Positions 31,132 to 42,900 of a DNA stretch of 64,000 bases are shown here, piece by piece. How positions within the stretch are numbered: position 1 is the first letter of the stretch; the number at the start of each line of letters is the position of its first letter. The notes under the pieces are model-generated. The model made no database searches. It worked only from the letters and a program-made list of their open reading frames with translations, and was not told where the DNA came from. A program made the translations under genes and the position numbers. The DNA comes from Lunularia cruciata (taxonomy: Eukaryota > Streptophyta > Marchantiopsida > Lunulariales > Lunulariaceae): the NCBI GenBank assembly GCA_948567375.1, contig OX419758.1, forward strand, positions 50,917,473 to 50,981,472. Direction: 5' to 3'.

Positions 31132-31659
31132 AAGAAAATTCAATACATCGTATCTTACCTTTTGGCCCAAAAATTAAAGAGAGATTGTTCTTGCACAAGG
31201 AATTATTATGAAGGAGGTGCTTTTCAGACCAAATCTGAATTTTGTATGCTGAATAGAAAGGTGATTAGGTCAAATGGCTCAATGAAACAATCAAGAATTT
31301 TGCAATGGAAAATGCTCTAAGGTTGTGATAAAGTGTACAAACTTTTAAAAGATTGTGACATACCAATTGAAAAAATTTAGTGACATTGGGAGAAGAGGTC
31401 AATTTTTTCAAAGTTGAGATCTCATGCATGAGAGGTGTAAGCAACATAAGCATGTTTATACTAATTTTGGGAACATGGTGGGTCACCAAATAGAGGAGAG
31501 TTTGGAAGGGGATGAGAGTGATTTGGTGGTGAAAGAGGATTTGAATCCTTCTCAAGGCTAAAATTATAGTGGACCTTTTGATACTTTGGTGGTAAGGGTT
31601 GCACCACAAGTAGTAGTTGCTCCGGTTCTTGCATCCTGACCAAAAAATCCCCTTCAAAC
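31132..31659 (+). pseudogene. Element I leader and gag fragment
   Basis: 31132-31480 matches the element A leader. 31482-31498 matches the internal start of ORF1 (ATGGTGGGTCACC). A deletion then joins this to gag: EESLEGDESDLVVKE through RVAPQVVVAPVLA to PLQT. Gag breaks at 31659, where element E inserted, and continues in frame at 54975 (ITEQL-like). Two in-frame stops are present. Confidence 0.75.
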
Positions 31660-34600
31660 TGTGACAAACCGGCAAATATCACTTTTGCGGTAATTGGGTA
31701 AGTAAAGTTTGTTCCCGTAGAGATACTAGTCAAAGTTGGTCAAATACAAAGCAAAGTGACAATTTCAGTTCTTCTTGGTTGCGTCTTTAATCTCTCAGGT
31801 AGAAACCACACCCAAAAGAGAGTAACAAGCACTTACTTGCAATCTTGTCACAAATTAACACTCCTTAATCACAACACCTTCAATTCTTTCCAAACAATCT
31901 TGATTGTGATGATTCAGGCTCTCCCAAAAATGGCACTTCACTACAAAACTACTTCACCTCAGAATTGTGTTCTACCCCTCCACTGAAGGCACACTTTCCT
32001 CGATCAAAATTGCTTCACATCAACTTCGCATTGCACTCACAAATGCAGAATACTACCAACACTACAATTTCTCTCAGATCTATCAAGGCATTGCTTTGAT
32101 TGCACTTCACTTAGGATCAAACACACAGAGTAAAGACCAAGGCTGCGGAATCCAACATCCAACAAGCACACTGCCTTGCATTTCAAATTTCTCCACACAC
32201 TCACAAACACAGACACAACGTTGATACTCGGAATCAAGCTCAAGTGACGAGCACTACTTCATAGCACTTTGCTTTATCTATTCTCAGAAATAATGAGCAC
32301 TGAACAACATAAGATTGTGAATGTCACTCTTAAATAGGGAAGCAATCAACAGTTATCTTCCTAATGTACCTCTTCCTAACAACTCTACAAACCTGCAGAT
32401 CCAAAATGACAATGCACCTCTTCATATCTGCCTCTTCAAATCTCAAAAATTGTTACTAATCCGATCCGATGTCTACTTCTTTCTCAGCTTTCAAACCCAA
32501 ACCCAAAGTAACTTTACTTCCTATTACTCTTTCTTTGGGTTTCATAACTCCTACATCTTCTACCAAATCTAACAATTCTCTTTCTTGATCTGAAATTTCA
32601 ATAGTGGATAATCTATCTAACTCCTTATCTCCCGACCCACTCTTCTCTATTGTCTCCAATTGTAACTCCAAAGACATCTACATGCCTACTTCATCTACTT
32701 CGGGTTTTGCTCTAACATCTTTCCAAATTTTATCTATCTCCAATTTCACTAAGTCTAATCTAATTGTGATATTGTCTTCTACCTCCATATCTTTCTATCT
32801 ACACAAGTTCTGAGACTAATCAACAACGCCTTCAAATCGGTGTCCTTTGCATGTCTCCTCCTTGTCTCTTGCACCAACAACTTCAACTCGTGCAGCCTCG
32901 TCTCTTCAATACGCACACTGGCCTCTATACTCAACATCGCGTTCATCCTAATTACAATCTCCTTCAATGGCTCCAGTCTCATTTTCCTCTCCCATTCCCG
33001 ATCTGCAAGCCAATCCTCTTGGTACATTGGCAATTCTGCCTCAAACTTGGCTTTCACAACTTCCTTCTCCTTCTCCTTCTGTACAGTCTTCTCCTCCTGA
33101 TTGCGAAGTAACTCTTGCAACCTCTCTTCTTCTCTACATCTCACTGTCAACTCTCATTTCCACAGCTGCTTCTTCTCTTCTACACTCTCCATCACCCTAT
33201 CAAGCTCTTGTTCCTTTTCAACTATTCTTGCCATAGCATGGATAATTTCTAATCTCAAATCAGCAAATTGCTGCTTCAAGATCTCATTCTCAGCGACTTG
33301 TCTCTCCCTTGCTATGTCACTCTCCATGACAAGTTCCTCTTGATTCCTTGCTTCTCTCCTCAAGTTCTCTATCACTTGATTCTGTACTACTGCCTCTACT
33401 CATAGTACTTCCCTTTCCTCCTCTCCTCGGATTATACTCTTCTTCAACTCCAAGTTCTCATCCTCTAATCTTGCTAACACCTGCAACACAATCTTCACCT
33501 CTAGACACTTTGGTTGGATCTCCTTCTTCTTGTGTTCCAACTTTACTAGTAAAGCACACACAACTTCTTGTAGGTACTCTACTCCATCACTCATGGCTAC
33601 TTCGACTTGCGGAGTGATCTCCTTCTTCTCCTCTTGTTCTCTTGATACTTGCCTTCTTCACTATAATCATTGTATCTGAATAGACGCTTCACTCCTCGAA
33701 CTGGCATTCTCCTCTTCCCTTAACTTGCTTGGACCTGCTTCACACTTTGCCTTTTGTCTAGACCAAACTCCTATTTGAATGGTAACTTTTCTCTTCTCCT
33801 GCTTTGGCACTTCATCTTCTAACTTCATGTTACCTTCCTCCTAGATCTCCATCCAGACTTCTTCTTCTTCTGTGGGTACCAACATCATCTCACCAGCTTT
33901 GTCACTGTCACTACTCGTGTCTCTACTCTGTAGTGTGAGCTTAGGTTCTTCTTCTCATTCCGAGTCTTTGGACTTGCACTCGGCTTTGCCTTCCGATTCT
34001 TCCTCCGATGACGCGACTACTACCATTCCTTTCCTTGGGTTTACCTCTTGGTCTTCCAAGGTCTTTTTCCTTTGACATCTTTGCCTTCTCCTTGTTGACT
34101 CCTCTTCTTTGACTTTGGAGTACTCACGTCCACCTGCACACTCTTCCCCGTCTACACCTGAAACTCATCGTTGCTTCTGATTTGAAGAATGTACTGCTGC
34201 TCCCCTGCATCGACCTCCTTCCTTAAGTCAAGATGGAAATGCGACACCATTCTTTTGTGCTACGCCGCATTGAGCAGATTCAGTCCCAAATAGAAATGTG
34301 TTGCAAACGCCATAATGTAATGCGGAGGCAATTTGTCCCACAAGTTCCACACTATCTGTCTTGTTTGCCCATGGAAGCACCTTGCCTAGTTAATTGGCTC
34401 TCCTCCAACATTGTATGGAAGAACACTGCTTGGTGCTTCATCACATAAGTCATTCTCTCCGGCTTCAAGATTGCCATGAGAGCACTCACGATCCCTCTCT
34501 TGACAGGATCATTGTTACTCTCTACTTTGTACCCATTCTTTGTGCACTTTGAAGAGAATGCATCCCTCACTTCTTGGGTTTCTTCTACTACTTCTCCCTT

Positions 34601-35260
34601 CCCCAAGAACATGGCATCCTGCTCCGTGCATACCTCTCTTCCGAGTACTAATCTCCAATCCGACTCCGTCCAATGAGCCGGATTCCCTTTCTTCCTCATT
34701 GTCTCTTGGATTAGTTCTCTCAAATTCTCCTCTACACACTAGCGCATCCTCAACTCTCCTTCCCTTCCCACAATCTCCTACAGGACGACTCCTCAACGGC
34801 GAAGGAAAATTGCTTCACATCACTTTGTCGTTAGCCCAATTTTTATAGAGTTATGCCTTCTTCATCTCTCTTCAATTCAAGTTTCTACTGAGAAGTCACA
34901 CCTCTTGCATGCTCATGTCACTATCAAGTGTCCTTCACGTGTATGACCGCCGGTTTTTATCCTTCACGCGTATGACTGCCGGTTTTTGAATGGTCTCTTC
35001 TTGAATTTCTTGCCCCAAAGGAAAGTTGTTACACTATCCTTGCCCTGGGTTGAGCACCCCCCCCCAATATGATGACTTCTTACTTCGGGTTGTATGCTGA
35101 CAGGGCAATTCCAAGTACTTTGCCTTATGACCCAAAGCCACGTTACCTCGGGTTTCATCCCGCAGACTTTTTTCTTTGCCTTCTTTGGCCATACAAGTGC
35201 AATCTGACTTCTCTATGCACTTCTTCTTCTTTATTTTGAAAAAAAAATGTAGGTACCACA
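31660..35260 (-). repeat. D2: 3' LTR of element E (3.6 kb)
   Basis: 3601 bp, closely similar to D4. It starts (element sense) TGTGGTACCTACAT directly after the purine tract and ends ...TTTGTCACA. It contains a complete but broken LTR-ORF. LTRs of plant gypsy elements are usually well below this length. Confidence 0.85.
32456..34796 (-). pseudogene. LTR-ORF in D2 (broken)
   Basis: The same protein as in D3 and D4, in pieces. The N-terminal part (34352-34723 and overlapping frames) includes TESDWRLVLGREV. Acidic and Ser-rich middle sequence follows. Then come long coiled-coil frames (33154-33375, and 32779-33150 with EERLQELLRNQEEKTVQKEK) and the C-terminus 32456-32677 (TIEKSGSGDKELDR, EKEVDIGSD). 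Several stops and frameshifts break it. Function unknown. Confidence 0.65.
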
Positions 35261-35275
35261 TACCCCTTCTCTCAA
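35261..35275 (-). promoter_or_regulatory. Element E polypurine tract
   Basis: In element sense GAGAGAAGGGGTA lies immediately before the LTR and directly after the integrase stop codon. The related copy at 47821-47835 has a run of 12 or more G in the same place. Confidence 0.6.
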
Positions 35276-36470
35276 ATGTGAGCGTCCCTACAAACATAGA
35301 CTTTGGGTGTCTTAGAAACTTCCGAGTCTATGGTCCAATATCTCCCCACTCTCCACCCATTTACTTGAGTGGCAAAAGGATTGCCTTCCAGGTCTACAAG
35401 TTGAATGGACCCATTTTCATATAGATGAAGAACTTGATAAGGCCTCATCCATCTCAAATGAAACTTGCCTGGAAAAAAATTCAAAGATTGTCGTATAACA
35501 AAACCAAATCTCCTTTGTGCACGGCCACAGGCTTGATATGCTTATCGTGCCTGACTTTCCTCTGCTCTTGTACTTCCTTTGTGGTTTGCATTGCATTGTC
35601 TCTTTTCTCTTCTAACCACATTAGTTGATGGATCCAAAGATCAGGGCTTTCTTCCTTTGACAGTCATTCTTTGCAAAGAATCTGATATGTCAGTACTTCA
35701 AATTCAACTGGTAGTATGGGATGCAAGCCAGATGTCAAGAAGTATGGAGTTTGTTTGGTTGTAATCTTTTCTGTCATTCAATATGCCCACAACGCGGCTA
35801 GTAATTTCATATCCCAATCATAGGCATAATTGGCAGTCACTTTATTCAAAATTTTGCAAAATAACCCATTCATCTTTTCCGTTAAGCCATTTGCTTTTGG
35901 GTTATAAGGAGTCGTCTTCCGATGTTTAATCTAAAAGTACTTGGTTAATGCCTCCATCACAGAGTTCAAAAAATGTGTCCCTTAGTCACTGACCAATTCC
36001 AAAGGACACCCATATCGAGAGATGATGTTTCCAAAGAAAAATTCCACCACGGTTTCGGCATCATCTTTGCAAGTTGCTTCAGCTTTGACCATCTTGGTAG
36101 GATAGTTAGTGCAAACCAAAATGTATTGCTTCCTTGTGACTCGGGTCACTGGTTGAATGGGACCCACAAAATCAATTCCCCATTTCTCAAATGAGGCCAA
36201 TGGAAAAATTGGTCTCAAAGGCCATTGAGAAGTAGCCGTCGGCTTCCTTGTTCTTTGACAAGTATCACAGCTTTGGATATCAGCTTGTGTGTCTTTGTAC
36301 ATCATAGGCCACCAATACCCCACAGAAAGAATCTTCTTTATAGTATTCTTCAGAGCAAAGTGTCCCCCCAATGCTTTGGAGTGTAAAGACTCAATTACGG
36401 CTCCAACTTCGTATGATTCCAAGCATCACCGAAGTACTTCATCTTTGCTCATCTTGAATAGAATGTTGTG
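35272..36470 (-). pseudogene. Element E integrase (broken)
   Basis: Zinc region HSKALGGHFALKNTI...CDTCQRTRKP and first Asp (GIDFVGP) in 35982-36422; second Asp in LVSD; Glu in NGLTEKMNG. Many stops break the rest. The last 70 codons are open (35272-35484: HLRWMRPYQVLHLYENGSIQ, ending CRDAHI) and the stop abuts the polypurine tract. No chromodomain seen. Confidence 0.8.
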
Positions 36471-37950
36471 TTTGAGCTGATATGGCTCTATTTTCTTGAG
36501 AAAGACTGCCCTCTGCTCGGGGTCCATCGCTTTAGGACAATGGAGAGTATGCAGATAATGATATTCTGTTGCATACCTCGTACTTTGCATTGATGTTAAT
36601 TGATATAACTCTTCATCAGGGAACCAATTGTCAATTTCCCACTCCTAGTCTTGAATTTTTAACCTGGACAAGAAGTCTGCATTCAAATGCAAAGCTCCCT
36701 TCCTTACTTGTATAGTATATGTGAATTCTTGTAACAACAAGATCCAAATCTGCCTTCTTGACCAAACAAATCTGCCTTCTTGACCAGATGCTGTAATGCG
36801 TAATGGTCAACATAGAAGACAAACTTGTATCTCAGCAGGTAGTGGTAAAATTTCTTGCAGGCATACACCATTCCGAGTGCTTCTTTTTCAGTTGTCAAAT
36901 AGTTCTTTTCAGAAACTGAAAGTTGTCGGCTGGCATAATACACCAGGTAGTCCTTCTTCTTCTCATCCTTCTGACTTAAGACGACGCCAATGGCCATGGA
37001 CAACATGTCCACATATACATGAAAAGGGACGTCCCAATTTGGGGCCCTCATCACTAGTGCTTCAACCAGTTTCTTCTTCAACACCTGGAAAGCTTCTTCT
37101 TGATTTGCTTCCCACAGGTAGTCTTTGGATTTCTTCAGAAGCTTTGTAAGGGGTGCAGCAAGCACCGCATAGTTTGACACGAAGCGTCTGTGGTACCTAA
37201 CATGTCCCAAGAAGGCTCTCAGCTCCCAGATGTTCTTCAGGGATTCCAAAGCTACAATTACTTTAACCTTCTTGACATCAACTTCAATACCTTGGCTTGA
37301 CACCCAATGCCCCAGAAGAATTCCTTCCTTCATTGCAAAGAAGCATTTCTCCAGGTGTAATGATAATCCGGCAAAATGACACCTTTCAAAAGTTTGGCAA
37401 AGGTAATCCAAATGTACATCTCTTCGCCCAAATACACAAAATCATCAATGAATACTTCCACAAATTTGTGAAAGAAGTCCTTGGAGATTGAATTCATCAT
37501 CCGCTGGAATGTAGCGGGAGCATTACACAAACCAAAGGGCATTTGATTATAAGCAAAAGTTCCCCAATTGGTCGTGAACATAGTTTTATCCTTGTCCTCT
37601 TCTTGGATGGATACTTGATTCTACCTTGAGAATCCATTGAGAAAACTATAACAAGGGTGACCCGCTACTTGGTCTAGAATTGTATCGGTAAAAGGGAAGG
37701 GATGATGATAATTCCTTGTGATTGCATTCAACTTACGGAAGTCTTGGCACACTCGGATCTTCATTGTTTTCTTCTTTGGGACAATGATAATGGAGGAAAC
37801 CCATTCACTACTTAAGATGGGGAAGATGATTCCGGCCTCTAAGTACTTGTCAATTTCATCTTTCACCAAAAGGGAGTACTTTGGGTTCAGGTGGTATTGT
37901 CTCTGCCGAACCGGAACTACACCTTCAACCAGATCAATCTAGTGTTCTCC
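36471..37950 (-). pseudogene. Element E reverse transcriptase and RNase H (broken)
   Basis: RT begins with KDEIDKYLEAGIIFPI (37621-37869), then FTTNWGTFAYNQMPFGLCNA and FIDDFVYLG (37330-37581; both catalytic Asp kept). A frameshift leads to FLGHVRYHRRFV and RNase H in 36704-37411 (YVDMLSMAIGVVLSQ with the first Asp in YVD, TTEKEALGMVYA, YVDHYALQHL). Stops and frameshifts separate the parts. Confidence 0.8.
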
Positions 37951-38001
37951 AAATTCTCATGGAATACCCGGCATTTGATTAATAGACTACGCGAATACAT
38001 C

Positions 38002-38711
38002 CTAGAATTCTATGAACAGGGCAGTGTATCCTACCAACTCCTCCGAAGTGACTGTCTTTGAAATTTTTAAAATTTTCCCTTCAGTCAAAACAACATCTTG
38101 ATAGTCATTGGGGTTGATGACTCCTTCAACGTGGCTTACTGGGCTTAACTCAAGGTGAGTTGCCATCAAACCTCCTTCCTCCAAGTCAGGTTCATCCAAG
38201 GTAAGGTCATATGGATCTTCGTCTTTGACATCCACCTCGTAGCATTCCAAGTAATTGACTTGGACTTTGTCTTTGGATTCGTCTGAGGACAAAGATGATG
38301 AGTCTTTGGATTTGTCCTCATCTTCTAACAAACTAGTTTCCTCGAGATGGGGAACCTTTGTCCAACTCACAGTCACTAGCTTATGGTCTTTGGATGAAAT
38401 GTCCTTGAACTGTAACTTGTTCTGATGCCAATCCACCACAACTTGAGCACTGTACAACCAAGGTCTTCCAATCAACATAGAGTAACCAGTCTTAGTCACT
38501 GGTTGCACACAATGTAATTCAACTTGAAGGGCATCCTTTCAATGATCATAGTAATGTTTGATAGCATGCCCAAAGGCCATCTCTTGGTTTGATCTGCAAA
38601 TTTCAAGACTTGGGGCGTTGGCTCAAACGTATGATACCCCAGCCAATTTGCAGTATCTTTGGTCATGACATTCACACCCGACCCTGAATCAATGGGAATT
38701 GATGTGATCAT
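38002..38711 (-). pseudogene. Element E protease and downstream linker (broken)
   Basis: Active-site IPIDSGSGVNVM near the start of 38496-38711. The second half carries MLIGRPWL (38440-38480), then an acidic Ser/Asp-rich linker to 38002 ahead of RT. A 1-nt shift around 38500 splits the protease. Confidence 0.75.
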
Positions 38712-38756
38712 GCATCCTGCAATCTCCGCGTCAACCTCGGGAGATCCTAGATCTTC

Positions 38757-39948
38757 TTATTCAATATGATAGATAGTTGGCAGATCCTTCTTCGACATTG
38801 ACCTTACCTTCTTAAGGGCCAAATTCAGCGGCTTCTTGTATAGCTTGTTGTCTTCCCAAAATTGCTTGAATGTGATGTTGGCATTTGTGGCTTCCAAATC
38901 CGTTACAATGTTGTATTGAGGTACTCCTCCCAATTTGACCATCTTCGCCTTCGGCTTTGGGTTTGAAGTCTCTCCATGTTTGATTTTGACTTTGGGACGT
39001 TTCAGAATGGTGACGGAATTGCTGATGGCCTTGACCCGAGGTTCCTTGGGTTGGCCCACCTTGGCTTAGATCAGACCCTTTACTTCGGATCGGATGTCCT
39101 CCGAAAGAACTGGAGGCTTCATCTTCGTCTCATCCTCCAAACTCATTTCACGAGTTTTGCGTATTGCTTCCTTAAGTTCTTTCAACAAGGCTTTAGCTTT
39201 GGCTTTAGCAAGGATATTTTCCTCCTTGGCACAAAGAATTGCCTATGGGCGCAGTCTCTTCACCTTTCTGGAAGACGACAAGGTCGTACTCAGCTCTTTG
39301 GGGTCACACTTCTTCTAACTTGCGCGTGTCTCAACCTTCAAAATTTCAAGGTCTGGCCATTCTCCTTCCAAGGCCCCGGACTCCCTTCCTGAGGTCTCTC
39401 TTCCTCAAGTGTGATACAATTTACATTCGTATTCCCCTTTGCTTGAAGCGCTGCATGCTCAGCGGGGGTTTGTAAATATTTTACAGGCGGCTTTGGGTTT
39501 GGTGGGTGAGGGCATTGGTTGCCTATATGTCTTGATCCTTTACAATCTCCACATAGGGGAACGTACCCGATTTGCCTTCTTGGCTCCGGACAGTTTGGAG
39601 ACCAATGTCCTATTGAGCCACAATTGTAATGTGCTCTGGGTGCAACATTCTGAGGTTGATTTTGGTTGCTCATCGGTGGTCTTCATGGAGGAGCATTGGC
39701 TTTATACTCCCTTGGTCCGTACCCTGGACCTTGATACAATGTGCTTGCCTGAGGCTGTACCTCTTGGGTTTGGTACACAGCATCTTCTTCCTCTTCTTGG
39801 TTCCATCCCGGAATCCAATCAATCTGATGCACCATGAATGCATTACGAGTATTGCATTCCGTATTGGCATGGCCTGACTTGCCACATGCAGTGTTGTCGG
39901 GAAAATAATCCACACGTAGTATTGGTGCCATTTGGTGTGAGTTTTCAT
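38757..39948 (-). pseudogene. Element E Gag C-terminal part with zinc knuckle (broken)
   Basis: 39338-39673 encodes two knuckle-like motifs. In the first, Cys 1 is Tyr (YNCGSIGHWSPNC); the second is intact (CGDCKGSRHIGNQC). Upstream, 39683-39931 has another Cys/His cluster (ACGKSGHANTEC). 38757-39059 (VPQYNIVTDLEATNANITFK region) leads toward protease. Gag capsid lies on the far side of the tandem-repeat block, so this block has split gag. Confidence 0.75.
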
Positions 39949-39949
39949 G

Positions 39950-42900
39950 TTATTGAACTCAAGGGTTTATGTTATGGTGAAACCGATAGTTGCTTTGTGT
40001 TCCTTTAAGCTCAAGGACTTTCTCTTATGTTAAGGAAGGGAGGAAATTGAGTGGTGGATTCTTTTTAATGTTACAGAAGCTCAGGGTATTTGGCTTGTCA
40101 CTTATCCGTTGGAGTATTACTATGTTATTGAGGGGTCTCAAGAATTTTGGGGAAGATGAAGAAGGGTTAATTAAGGATTTTTTGAGAGAAAGAAAAATTT
40201 TTGAGAAGTTGCAAGAGTTTGGAGAGAAACAAAGGGCTGACATTGGGATTTTGGGAAGTGACAAGAGGTTTTTTGGGGCAGCAATGTTTTCCAGGAGTTG
40301 ATGGGACATGACTGAAGGAGTTTCAAGAGAAAGATGAAAGGCTAACAGTAGGGTTTTTTGGAGAATGACAGAGTAGGTTTTGAAGGAGAAGTTTGCAAGA
40401 CTTTTGAGAGAAAGATAGAGGGCTGACAGTGGGGTTTTAGGAAGTGACAAAGAGGGTTTTTCAAAGCAGCAATGTTTTCCAGGAATTGATGGGACATAAC
40501 AGAAGGAGTTTTGAGAGAAAGATGAAAGTCTGACAGTAGGGTTTTTTAGAAAATGACAGAGTAGTTTTCGAAGGAGAAGTTTGCATGAGTTTCGAGAGAA
40601 AGATAGAAGGCTGACAGTGGGGTTTCAGGAAGTGACAAAGAGGGTTTTTCAAAGCAGCAATGTTTTCCAGGAGTTGATGGGACATGACAGAAGGAGTTTT
40701 GAGAGAAAGATGAAAGGCTGACAGTAGGGTTTTTGGGAAATGACAGAGGAGTTTTAGAAGGAGAAGTTGCAGAAGTTTGGAGAGAAACAGAGGGTTGACA
40801 GTGGGATTTAGGAAAGTGACGAGAGGTTTTTCGAGGCAGCAATGTTTTCCAAGAGTTGATAGGACATGACAGAAGGAGTTTCAAGAGGAAGATGAAAATC
40901 AGACAGTAGGGTTTTTGGGAAATGACAGAGGACTTTTCAAAGGAAAATTTTGCAAGAGTTTTGAGCGAAAGATGAAGGGCTGACAGTAGGGTTTCTCGGG
41001 AAATGACAGAGGAGTTTTCAAAGGAGAAGTTGCAAGAGTTTTTGAGAGAAACATAGGGCTTTTGGGAAATGACAGAAGGGTTCTTTCAAGAAATGACAGA
41101 GGAGTTTTTGAAGGAGAAATTTGTAAGAGTTTCAAGAGAAAGATGAAGGGCTGACAATAGGGTTTTCCGAGAAATGACAGAGGAGTTTTTGAAGGAGAAG
41201 TTGCAGGAGTTTCAAGAGAAACAGAGGGCTGACAGTGGGATTTAGGGAAGTCACAAGAGGTTTTTTGAGGCAGCAATGTTTCCCATGAGTTGATGGGACA
41301 TGACAGGAGGAGTTTTGAGAGAAAGATGAAAGGCTGACAGTTGGGTTTTCAAGAAATGACAGAGGAGTTTTTGAAGGAGAAGTTTGCAAGAGTTTCGAGA
41401 GAAAGATGAAGGGCTGACAGTAGGGTTTTTTGGGAAATGACAAAGGAGTTTTCGAAGTAGAAGTTTGCAGGAGTTTTGAGAGAAAGATGAAGGGCTGACA
41501 GTAAGGCTTTTTGGGAAAGGACAGAGGAGTTTTTGAAGGAGAAGTTTGCAGGAGTTTTTGAGAGAAACAGAGGGCTTTCGGGAAATGACAGTAGGGTTCT
41601 TTTAGGAAATGATAGAGGAGTTTTTGAAGGAAAAGTTTCAAGGAAATTTGAGACAAAGATGAAGGGCTGATAGTAGGGTTTTTGGGAAATGACATAGGAG
41701 TTTTTGAAGGAGAAGTTTGCAGGAGTTTCAAGAGAAAGATAGAGGGCTGACAGTGGGGTTTTGGGAAGTGACAAAGAGGGTTTTTCAAAGCAGCAATGTT
41801 TTCCAGGAGTTGATGGGACATGACAGAAGTAGTTTTGAAAGAAACATGAAAGGCAAACAGTAGGGTTTTTGGGAAATGACAGAGGAGTTTTTGAAGGAGA
41901 ACTTTGCAGTAGTTTCAAGAGAAAGATGAAGGGCTGACAGTAGGGTTTTTCGGGAAATGATAGAGCAGTTTTTGAAGTAGAAGTTGCTAGAGTTTCAAGA
42001 GAAACAGAGGGCTGACAGTGGAATTTTGGGAAGTGACAAGAGGTTTTTTGGGGCAGCAATGTTTTCCAGGAGTTGATGGGACATGACTGAAGGAGTTTTG
42101 AGAGAAAGATGAAAGGCTGACAGTAGGGTTTTTTGGAAAATGACAGAGGAGGTTTTGAAGGAGAAGTTTGCAGGACTTTTGAGAGAAAGATAGAGGGCTT
42201 ACAGTGGGGTTTCAAGAAGAGACAAAGAGGGTTTTTCAAAGCAGCAATGTTTTTCAGGAGTTGATGGGACATGACAAAAGGAGTTTTGAGAGTAAGGCTG
42301 ATAGTAGGGTTTTTCAGAAAATGACAGAGTAGTTTTCAAAGGAGAAGTTTGCAGGAGTTTCGAGAGAAAGATAAAGGGCTGACAGTGGGGTTTCAAGAAG
42401 TGACAAAGAGGGTTTTTCAAAGCAGCAATGTTTTCCAGGAGTTGATGGGACATGACAGAAGGAGTTTTGAGAGAAAGATGAAGAGCTAACAGTAGGGTTT
42501 TTGGGAAATGACAGAGGAGTTTTAGAAGGAGAAGTTGCAGAAGTTTGGAGAGAAACATAGGGATGATAGTGGGATTTAGGGAAGTGCCAAGAGGTTTTTT
42601 GAGGGAGCAATGTTTTCCATGAGTTGATGGGACATGACAAAAGGAGTTTTGAGAGAAAGATGAAAGGCTAACAGTAGGGTTTTCAAGAAATGAAAGAGGA
42701 CTTTTCAAAGGAAAAGTTTGTAGGAGTTTTGAGAGAAAGATGAAGGGCTGACAGTAGGGTTTTTTGGGAAATGATAGAGGAGTTTTTGAAGGAGAAGTTG
42801 CAAGAGTTTTTGAGAGAAATAGAGGGCTTTTGGGAACTAATAGTAGGGTTCTTTTGGGAAATTACAAAGGAGTTTTCGAAGGAGAAATTTGCAGGATTTT

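Noticed and set aside
32779..33375. Coiled-coil frames in D2 as a host structural (myosin- or kinesin-like) gene
   Set aside because: The same frames occur in D4 and D3 at the same place within the LTR, so they belong to the repeat family.
41132..42272. Long minus-strand open frames (up to 307 codons) in the tandem array, rich in Ser, Pro and Phe
   Set aside because: The frames exist because the 81-bp (27-codon) monomer happens to lack stops on that strand. Similar frames appear in more than one reading frame and vary with monomer indels. No start context or domain.
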